NCBI GenBank assembly: GCA_029260195.1 | Contig: JAJDDS010000605.1 | Span: forward strand, 1 to 11,717 | Direction: 5' to 3' | DNA length: 11,717 nucleotides | DNA from: Phycisphaerae bacterium | Lineage (GTDB): Bacteria > Planctomycetota > Phycisphaerae > UBA1845 | Shown here: positions 7,003 through 11,717 of the stretch, in pieces | Numbering within the stretch: position 1 is the first letter of the stretch | Layout of the letters: each line of letters begins with the position of its first letter | The notes under the pieces: model-generated | What the model was told of the DNA's origin: nothing | The model's input: the letters and a program-made list of their open reading frames with translations, nothing else | Databases searched by the model: none | Translations under genes and position numbers: made by a program

Positions 7003-8156
7003 TGTCCATCGAACAAATCATTCAACAGTGCCACGACGTGCTCGACCTTCTCCCAAGCCAAGCACTGGCGAAAGCCCGTGAGAAGCATCCAAACGTCGGG
7101 GGGTTCGCGGTCTTTCCGGTCTATGCACCGGCCGAGATCATCCACGCTGCACATTTGATGCCGCTGGGGATGTTCGGGGCGGGGAACAAGGTGGAGATTT
7201 CGCACGCGGACTCGCGGTTTCAGTCGTTCATCTGCTCGATCGCCAAGAGCACGCTCGAACTGTTCATGCGCGGCGAGATGAAGGACTTCACCGGGGCGGT
7301 CTTCAGCTCGATCTGCGACGTGGCGCGCAACCTAGCCAGCCTGGTCGAGCGCAACGCTCCCGACCTCTACATTGAGTACATGCACCTGCCGCAGAACATG
7401 AACAGTGCGGCAACGCTGGAGTTTACGCGGGCGGAGTTCGAGCGCTTTCGCAACAACCTCTCGAAACACCTGGGGCGGCCGATCACCGACGACGCCATCC
7501 GCGATAGTCTGGAACTCTACAACAAGGTGCGCTCCCTGGTCCGGGCGCTCTACCAGGAGCGCGAGGATCGGCCCGGTTCGATCACGACGGCGGAACTCTG
7601 CGCCGTCGTACAGGCTGGCACCCAGATGATGCCGGAACAGTTCGTCGAGCTGCTGACGCCGCTTGTCGAGCTCGTCAAGGCGCGGGAAGCCCATGAGCGC
7701 GACAGTGTCAATGTCGTGATCGAAGGCGCCTTCTGCGAGCAGCCGCCGCTGGGACTGATCGAGGTGATCGAGTCGGCGGGGTGTCAAGTCAAGAATGACG
7801 ACATGGCCATCGGCTGGCGGCTCTTCAGTGACGACGTTCGGGCGAACGGAAGCCCGACGGCTGCTTTGGCGGACGCTTATGTGTCCCGCAGTTCCTACAC
7901 GTCGGTGCGACACGATCGGGACAAACCGCGCTCGGATGCGTTGGTCGAGCGAATGACCTCCTGCGGCGCCGACGCCGTCATCTTTGCCCCGGCGAAGTTC
8001 TGCGAACCCGCGCTGCTCGACTACGTACTGTTCCGCATGAAGCTCGAAGAGAAGGACATCGCCCATCTGAAACTGGAATTCGAGGAAAAGATGTGGACCT
8101 TCGAATCCGCCCGCAGCGAAGTCGAGACCTTCGCGGAGTCCATGCTGTTTGACTGA
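7002..8156 (+). CDS. bzdN: Benzoyl-CoA reductase, BcrC/BzdN-type catalytic subunit
   Basis: The protein is 384 aa, close to BcrC/BadD/BzdN. With BcrB/BzdO it forms the catalytic half of class I benzoyl-CoA reductase, which reduces benzoyl-CoA to cyclohexa-1,5-diene-1-carbonyl-CoA at the cost of ATP. Sequence signs are VYAPAEIIHAAHLMPLG (~40-56), FQSFICSIAKSTLEL (Cys78), SSICDVARN (Cys105), the hallmark GAFCEQPPLGLIEVIE (Cys245) and FAPAKFCEPALLD (Cys334). From memory these cysteine motifs also occur in Thauera BcrC, and some should hold a [4Fe-4S] cluster. The gene starts at GTG 7002, overlapping the upstream stop by one base. It is the first of four genes in the order C-B-A-D. The bzd name is chosen over bcr because both ATPases of this set are short; this is inference. 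A related 2-hydroxyacyl-CoA dehydratase subunit is less likely, since those systems have a single activator gene. Confidence 0.85.
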   Translation: MSIEQIIQQCHDVLDLLPSQALAKAREKHPNVGGFAVFPVYAPAEIIHAAHLMPLGMFGAGNKVEISHADSRFQSFICSIAKSTLELFMRGEMKDFTGAVFSSICDVARNLASLVERNAPDLYIEYMHLPQNMNSAATLEFTRAEFERFRNNLSKHLGRPITDDAIRDSLELYNKVRSLVRALYQEREDRPGSITTAELCAVVQAGTQMMPEQFVELLTPLVELVKAREAHERDSVNVVIEGAFCEQPPLGLIEVIESAGCQVKNDDMAIGWRLFSDDVRANGSPTAALADAYVSRSSYTSVRHDRDKPRSDALVERMTSCGADAVIFAPAKFCEPALLDYVLFRMKLEEKDIAHLKLEFEEKMWTFESARSEVETFAESMLFD

Positions 8157-8248
8157 TGAAACGACAGAAATGGTAGAGGGCGGAATCTCCAAACTGAGCA
8201 CTGACAACGAATAACGGACAACTTCAACCTCTCGAAAGGCAGCGGCCC

Positions 8249-9535
8249 ATGCGAACAGAAGTCGCCGACGACAAAGACTACCGCGGTGAGATCCACGAAC
8301 TCTCCCGCAATATCATGACGGACTGGATGGCTGAGCTGAAAGATGCCACGCAGACGTCCGTACCGTCAGCCTATTTGATGATTAGCGGAAACTGCGTCGA
8401 GATCCTGCGGTGCTTTGATATTCTCCCGGTATTTCCGGAGATCAACGCGCTGCAACTTGCCATTCGCAAGAAGTCTCTTCCCTACATCATCAAGAGCGAG
8501 GAAATCGGATACGCATCGGACAACTGCGCCTACGTCAAGGCGGACATCGGGTTTACGATGTGTGGAGGCGTTGGCCCGGATGGCAACATTCCCAAACCGT
8601 CCGTGATTGTGTGCAACTTCGTCGGCTGCAATGTCTATATCAAGTGGTTTGAGCACTGCCGGGAGATGCTGAAAGTCCCGATGATCATGCTCGATATTCC
8701 CTTCGTGCGCGACGGTGTGCCGTCCCAGGACGATGTGAAATACGTCCTCTGCCAACTCAATGAGCTGATCAAAGAATGCGAGACGCTGACCGGCAAGAAA
8801 TTCGACATCGACAGGTTGCGTGAGATCCTCGCTTACTCGGCGCGGGCCGAGGAGGGATGGAGTCGGGCCAAGGAGTTGTGCAAGCGACGCCCGGCGCCGT
8901 TCGACTCCTATTTCGACAGCATCAACATGATGGGGCCGATCAATGCCCTTCGGGGGACCAGGGAGGCGGCCGACTTTTTTGACGCCGTGGTCGAGCGCTA
9001 CGAGCAGATGGTGGCCAAGGGCATGGGCGTGACCTCGGACGAGCGATTCCGCACGGTCATCGAAGGCCCCCCTCCGTATCCCTACTACCGCAATTTCCGC
9101 AACCTTTTCGAGAATTGGGGTGCGGTGGCGGTGCAGAGCACGTACTCGACGGTCGGCGGCACTTGGGAGTTCGGATTCCGGCATGATCCGAAGAATCCAC
9201 TCGAGAGCATCGCCGAACAGATGATCATGCACAATCTGTGCAATCGATCGATGCTGGATCGCTACAAGCAAATCAAGACATACATCGAGGACTGGAACGC
9301 GGACGCGCTGGTGATCCACAGCATCAAGAGCTGTCGTCTCTTCTCAGCCGGCCAAGGTGACATGCGCGAGTACTTCGCCAAGGAACTGGGCGTACCCACG
9401 CTGATGGTCGAGTCGGATCTGGAAGATCCTCGTTATTACTCGGAGGCCCAGATGAAGAACCGCATCGACGCATTCTTCGAATCGTTGCAGTACAAGCGAA
9501 TCCGGGAGGGCGAACCCGCGCCCGCGCAGGCGTGA
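8249..9535 (+). CDS. bzdO: Benzoyl-CoA reductase, BcrB/BzdO-type catalytic subunit
   Basis: The protein is 428 aa and belongs to the 2-hydroxyacyl-CoA dehydratase / benzoyl-CoA reductase family. It pairs with the 384-aa subunit just upstream to bind substrate and [4Fe-4S] clusters. Motifs in order are PVFPEINALQLA (~60-71), EEIGYASDNCAYVK with Cys93, NFVGCNVYIKWFEHC with Cys127 and Cys137, LDIPFVRDG (~148-156), VIHSIKSCRLFS with Cys362, and the family's closing VPTLMVESDLEDPR. Cys93, Cys127 and Cys362 are the likeliest cluster ligands by position. The start is ATG 8249 with GAAAGG at 8234-8239. A 92-base spacer separates it from the previous gene, the longest gap inside the reductase set, with no clear terminator or promoter. 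A short Ala/Pro-rich end (EPAPAQA) follows the last helix. Cytosolic, oxygen-sensitive complex expected. Confidence 0.87.
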   Translation: MRTEVADDKDYRGEIHELSRNIMTDWMAELKDATQTSVPSAYLMISGNCVEILRCFDILPVFPEINALQLAIRKKSLPYIIKSEEIGYASDNCAYVKADIGFTMCGGVGPDGNIPKPSVIVCNFVGCNVYIKWFEHCREMLKVPMIMLDIPFVRDGVPSQDDVKYVLCQLNELIKECETLTGKKFDIDRLREILAYSARAEEGWSRAKELCKRRPAPFDSYFDSINMMGPINALRGTREAADFFDAVVERYEQMVAKGMGVTSDERFRTVIEGPPPYPYYRNFRNLFENWGAVAVQSTYSTVGGTWEFGFRHDPKNPLESIAEQMIMHNLCNRSMLDRYKQIKTYIEDWNADALVIHSIKSCRLFSAGQGDMREYFAKELGVPTLMVESDLEDPRYYSEAQMKNRIDAFFESLQYKRIREGEPAPAQA

Positions 9536-9583
9536 ACATGACGACGAGCATCGCGAGCCGCGAGCGCAAGTGACCGGCACAAA

Positions 9584-9590
9584 GAAAGGG
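9584..9590 (+). promoter_or_regulatory. Ribosome binding site GAAAGGG deciding the ATG at 9597
   Basis: The purine run ends 6 bases before ATG 9597. The in-frame GTG at 9570 would add nine residues not seen in the family, since these ATPases normally begin within a few residues of the first DxGS motif. The ATG is therefore chosen. Confidence 0.6.
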
Positions 9591-9596
9591 ATAGGC

Positions 9597-10433
9597 ATGA
9601 AGTACGCAGCAGGCATTGACGTCGGAAGCACGCAGACCAAGGCGGTGCTTATCGACCCCGCCCGGGCCGTCGTCGCCCGGACCCTCATCGACACCGGCGC
9701 CAACGTTGTGCGCGCCGGACAGCGCGCCCTGGACGGCATTCTGGCGGAGTCCAGTGTCGACCGCGCGGATGTGGGCTTCGTCGTCGGAACCGGTTACGGT
9801 CGATACAAGATCGAAGCCGGGGACACGCAGGTCACGGAAATCTCCTGTCACGCCCGGGGGGCGCAAATGCTGTTCCCGATGACGCGCACGGTGATTGACA
9901 TGGGTGGGCAGGACACCAAAGCCATCAAGGTCGGTCCCGAGGGTGACGTTCTCGACTTTTGCATGAACGACAAGTGTGCGGCCGGGACGGGACGATTCCT
10001 CGCCGGGGCTGCGGACGTTCTGGGACTTTCGCTCGACGAGATCGGAGAAATCTCACTGCGAGGGACCAAGCCGATCCGCCTTACGAGCGTCTGCACGGTC
10101 TTCGTCGAGTCGGACATTCTCAGTCACCTCGCCCAAAAGAAGAAGATGGAAGACATACTTGCCGGCGTCCACGAAGCCATTGCCTCGAGGACGATCGGCT
10201 TGGTTCGCCGCGTCAGCATGGATGATGAAGTCACCTTCACCGGCGGCGTTGCCAGGAATATCGGCATGGTCCGCGCGCTGGAGGGGAAACTGCAAACTGA
10301 ACTCAACATTAGCCCGGATTCCCAGTTCATCGGAGCCATCGGCGCCGCACTGTTCGCCCTGGACCACGTCTTTGCGGCTGAACGCGACGCGGGCCAGGTT
10401 TCGAAGGAGCCGGCCGTCTGGGTCGATGAGTAA
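9597..10433 (+). CDS. bzdP: Benzoyl-CoA reductase ATPase subunit, BcrA/BzdP-type
   Basis: The protein is 278 aa. It is one of two ATPase subunits that share a [4Fe-4S] cluster and couple ATP hydrolysis to electron transfer from reduced ferredoxin into the catalytic BcrB/BcrC half. Motifs are DVGSTQTK (8-15), GTGYGRYK (64-71), CHARGA (84-89), a fully canonical DMGGQDTK (101-108), DKCAAGTGRFL with Cys127, VCTVFVESD with Cys166, and the second phosphate loop FTGGVARNIG. Cys127 and Cys166 carry the same numbers as the cluster ligands of HgdC. Thauera BcrA is, as I recall, larger (over 400 aa), while Azoarcus BzdP is about this size, hence the symbol. It lies third in the C-B-A-D order, with a 61-base gap before it and a 26-base gap to its partner. 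Confidence 0.85.
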   Translation: MKYAAGIDVGSTQTKAVLIDPARAVVARTLIDTGANVVRAGQRALDGILAESSVDRADVGFVVGTGYGRYKIEAGDTQVTEISCHARGAQMLFPMTRTVIDMGGQDTKAIKVGPEGDVLDFCMNDKCAAGTGRFLAGAADVLGLSLDEIGEISLRGTKPIRLTSVCTVFVESDILSHLAQKKKMEDILAGVHEAIASRTIGLVRRVSMDDEVTFTGGVARNIGMVRALEGKLQTELNISPDSQFIGAIGAALFALDHVFAAERDAGQVSKEPAVWVDE

Positions 10434-10447
10434 ACGATGAAAGCGAT

Positions 10448-10452
10448 AGGAG
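10448..10452 (+). promoter_or_regulatory. Ribosome binding site AGGAG deciding the GTG at 10460
   Basis: A full AGGAG lies 7 bases before GTG 10460. The GTG start gives a protein whose first phosphate motif falls at residue 8, as in its sister subunit. Confidence 0.65.
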
Positions 10453-10459
10453 CGTAACA

Positions 10460-11278
10460 GTGCCATACTTAGCCGGAGTTGACCTCGGGAGCGGGGCGAC
10501 CAAGACGGTCGTCATCGATGATCAATCCAACATCGTCGGCCGGGGCATCGCCCGAACGCAGGCTGACTTCGACCTCGTCGCAGCCACGTCCATCGGGGCT
10601 GCGTGCGAAGAGGCGGGGCTTCGAATTGACGAGATCGATTACATCGCCTCAACCGGTTTGGGCCGCTACAGCCTAAGCCAACGCGACATTCAGATCACCG
10701 AAATGACCTGTGGCGCCCGCGGCGCGTACACGCTCTTCCCGGACAGTCGATTCGTGCTCGATATGGGAGCTCAGAGCACGCGCGCAATCTCCCTGCGCGA
10801 CGGCGGGAGAGTTAAGTCATTTCGGACGAACGAGAAATGTGCGGCGGGCAGCGGCGGGTTCTTACAGCGAATATGCCGTTATCTGGAGGTCGAACTGGAG
10901 GACATTGGCAGGGTCTCTCTCCAGGCCGAGAACCCCCAGCCGATCAGCAGTGTCTGCGCGGTGCTGGCGGAGTCGGAGATCATCAATCATGTTTCCGAGG
11001 GGAAAACCGTGCCGGACATCATCCGCGGCGCTCACGATTCACTGGCTGAACGCGCCTTGAGCCAGCTCAAACTTGTCGGTTACGACGGGTCCGTGGTCTT
11101 CATCGGCGGTGTGGCTTTGCAGGAGGGCATGGTCGAGGCCTGCCGGGCGACGTACGGTGGTACGGTTCACATCCCGGAGTTTCCGTCGCACGTCGTGGCT
11201 TACGGGGCGGCGATTCTCGGTCTTCAGCGTTACCGGAAGCGCGCCACCGCGGACGCGGGCGATCGACAGTTGGCGTGA
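10460..11278 (+). CDS. bzdQ: Benzoyl-CoA reductase ATPase subunit, BcrD/BzdQ-type
   Basis: The protein is 272 aa with a GTG start. It is the second, non-identical ATPase of the reductase and should dimerise with the 278-aa subunit to hold the shared cluster. Motifs are DLGSGATK (8-15), STGLGRYS (64-71), KCAAGSGGFLQ with Cys127, SSVCAVLAESEIINHVSEG with Cys166, and FIGGVALQEG for the second phosphate loop. The 'AGSG...SS(V/I)CAVLAE' style matches BcrD as I recall it and differs from the AGTG/CTVF style of the sister subunit. The phosphate-2 segment reads DMGAQSTR (101-108) where the sister has DMGGQDTK; BcrD also departs there, so this is probably subunit specialisation, not decay. It closes the C-B-A-D set. 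The next gene begins 4 bases after its stop. Confidence 0.85.
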   Translation: MPYLAGVDLGSGATKTVVIDDQSNIVGRGIARTQADFDLVAATSIGAACEEAGLRIDEIDYIASTGLGRYSLSQRDIQITEMTCGARGAYTLFPDSRFVLDMGAQSTRAISLRDGGRVKSFRTNEKCAAGSGGFLQRICRYLEVELEDIGRVSLQAENPQPISSVCAVLAESEIINHVSEGKTVPDIIRGAHDSLAERALSQLKLVGYDGSVVFIGGVALQEGMVEACRATYGGTVHIPEFPSHVVAYGAAILGLQRYRKRATADAGDRQLA

Positions 11279-11282
11279 CTTG

Positions 11283-11717
11283 ATGGCAGTCGATTGTGGC
11301 CAACCCGACGCGACGCCCTCCCCCGAGGGCGACGAGCCGGTTCACGGCAGCTACTTCGTCTCAACCTATCCGCCGTTCTCGACTTGGAACGACGGCGCTA
11401 TCCATCGTGTCCGGGAAGCGCTCGCGGTGCACCGATCGGAGGACGACGACACGCCGCTGGGGCTGTACGTCCACGTTCCATTCTGTGCCAAGCGCTGTCA
11501 CTACTGCTACTACCTCTCGTACGCGGATCCACCCCCGGCGCGTGTCGGCGAGTACCTCGAAGCGGTCATCCGAGAACTGAGTCTCTATCGGGAAATGCCC
11601 GCATTGTCTGGGCGGCGACCGTCGTTCGTCTACTTCGGCGGAGGAACTCCGTCGCTGCTCGAACCGCGTGACATCGAGCAGTTCACCGGACGGCTGCGCG
11701 AGTTGTTGCCCTGGACG
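11283..11717 (+). CDS. Radical SAM protein of the HemN/HemW (coproporphyrinogen III oxidase-like) family, 5' part only
   Basis: The first 145 codons are present and the gene runs off the right edge. The radical SAM cluster motif is CAKRCHYC (Cys68, Cys72, Cys75) in LYVHVPFCAKRCHYCYY, followed by the SAM-binding glycine motif YFGGGTPSLL (~117-126). Both are typical of the HemN/HemW group. About 60 residues precede the cluster motif. They include a Pro/Glu-rich start and a YFVSTYPPFSTW segment (24-35) that I do not associate with ordinary HemN or HemW. The ATG at 11283 has no good Shine-Dalgarno site and lies 4 bases after the upstream stop, so translation probably depends on coupling. An in-frame TTG sits directly before it. 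The enzyme may make heme without oxygen, act as a heme chaperone, or have a pathway-specific role; the missing C-terminal half would help decide. Confidence 0.82.
   Translation, partial: MAVDCGQPDATPSPEGDEPVHGSYFVSTYPPFSTWNDGAIHRVREALAVHRSEDDDTPLGLYVHVPFCAKRCHYCYYLSYADPPPARVGEYLEAVIRELSLYREMPALSGRRPSFVYFGGGTPSLLEPRDIEQFTGRLRELLPWT
11314..11331 (+). repeat. Perfect 7-bp inverted repeat near the start of the radical SAM gene
   Basis: The arms CGCCCTC (11314-11320) and GAGGGCG (11325-11331) flank a CCCC loop, about 30 bases into the gene. A stem this strong so close to a start with no clear ribosome site could lower initiation or make it depend on upstream translation. It may also be a by-product of GC-rich coding sequence. 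Confidence 0.35.

Noticed and set aside
8149..8177. TTGACT at 8149-8154 as a -35 element for a promoter before the BcrB/BzdO-type gene
   Set aside because: At 16-17 base spacing the -10 position reads TGGTAG or GGTAGA, a poor match, and the hexamer overlaps the end of the previous gene.
10438..10458. Tiny frame of six codons just before the second reductase ATPase (possible leader peptide)
   Set aside because: It has no ribosome site of its own and no regulatory codons, and it overlaps the AGGAG used by the GTG at 10460.
1..11717. CRISPR arrays, tRNA or rRNA genes, insertion sequences and attachment sites
   Set aside because: I saw no direct repeat series, tRNA-like cloverleaf, transposase frame or terminal inverted repeats. 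The window is almost fully coding and no gap exceeds about 95 bases.

Overview
The window is about 11.7 kb of GC-rich bacterial DNA. It is densely packed and every supported gene lies on the + strand. The gene content (four oxygen-sensitive reductase subunits, a third activator-type ATPase and a HemN-like radical SAM protein) suggests an anaerobic or facultatively anaerobic bacterium that degrades aromatic acids. GTG starts and 1-4 base gene overlaps are common. The taxon cannot be fixed from the sequence. One short palindrome reminds me weakly of repeats in planctomycete-like genomes, but that is only a hunch.

Left part (1-4390). The 3' end of a 2-hydroxyacyl-CoA dehydratase/benzoyl-CoA reductase-type subunit overlaps a BadF/BadG/BcrA/BcrD-type ATPase (144-983). 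That in turn overlaps a very unusual 1136-residue protein (980-4390). The large protein appears to join a ketopantoate-reductase-like N-terminus, a DUF2889-like middle and a complete AMP-forming acyl-CoA ligase. The three genes are chained by stop/start overlaps and look translationally coupled.

Middle part (4486-7002). An 838-residue protein carries a 3-hydroxyacyl-CoA dehydrogenase at the N-terminus and an enoyl-CoA hydratase/isomerase (crotonase) domain at the C-terminus, the reverse of the FadB order. Its 3' end holds a perfect 8-bp GC-rich hairpin and overlaps the next start codon.

Right part (7002-11278). A complete four-gene set in the order C-B-A-D (bzdN-bzdO-bzdP-bzdQ) encodes an ATP-dependent class I benzoyl-CoA reductase: two catalytic Fe-S subunits and two non-identical ATPase subunits. 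Both ATPases are short (278 and 272 aa), which I associate with the Azoarcus (Bzd) type. A HemN/HemW-like radical SAM gene starts 4 bases later and runs off the right edge.

Taken together the genes suggest acyl-CoA formation by the ligase fusion, reductive dearomatization by the benzoyl-CoA reductase, and hydration/dehydrogenation of the ring or chain product by the fused hydratase-dehydrogenase. The left-edge dehydratase/ATPase pair would be a second ATP-driven radical system of unknown substrate. The usual ring-opening genes (dienoyl-CoA hydratase, 6-hydroxycyclohexenoyl-CoA dehydrogenase, oxo-hydrolase) and a dedicated ferredoxin are not in the window. GC skew on the coding strand differs visibly between the left part (G over C) and the right part (C over G), which may mean the halves have different histories.
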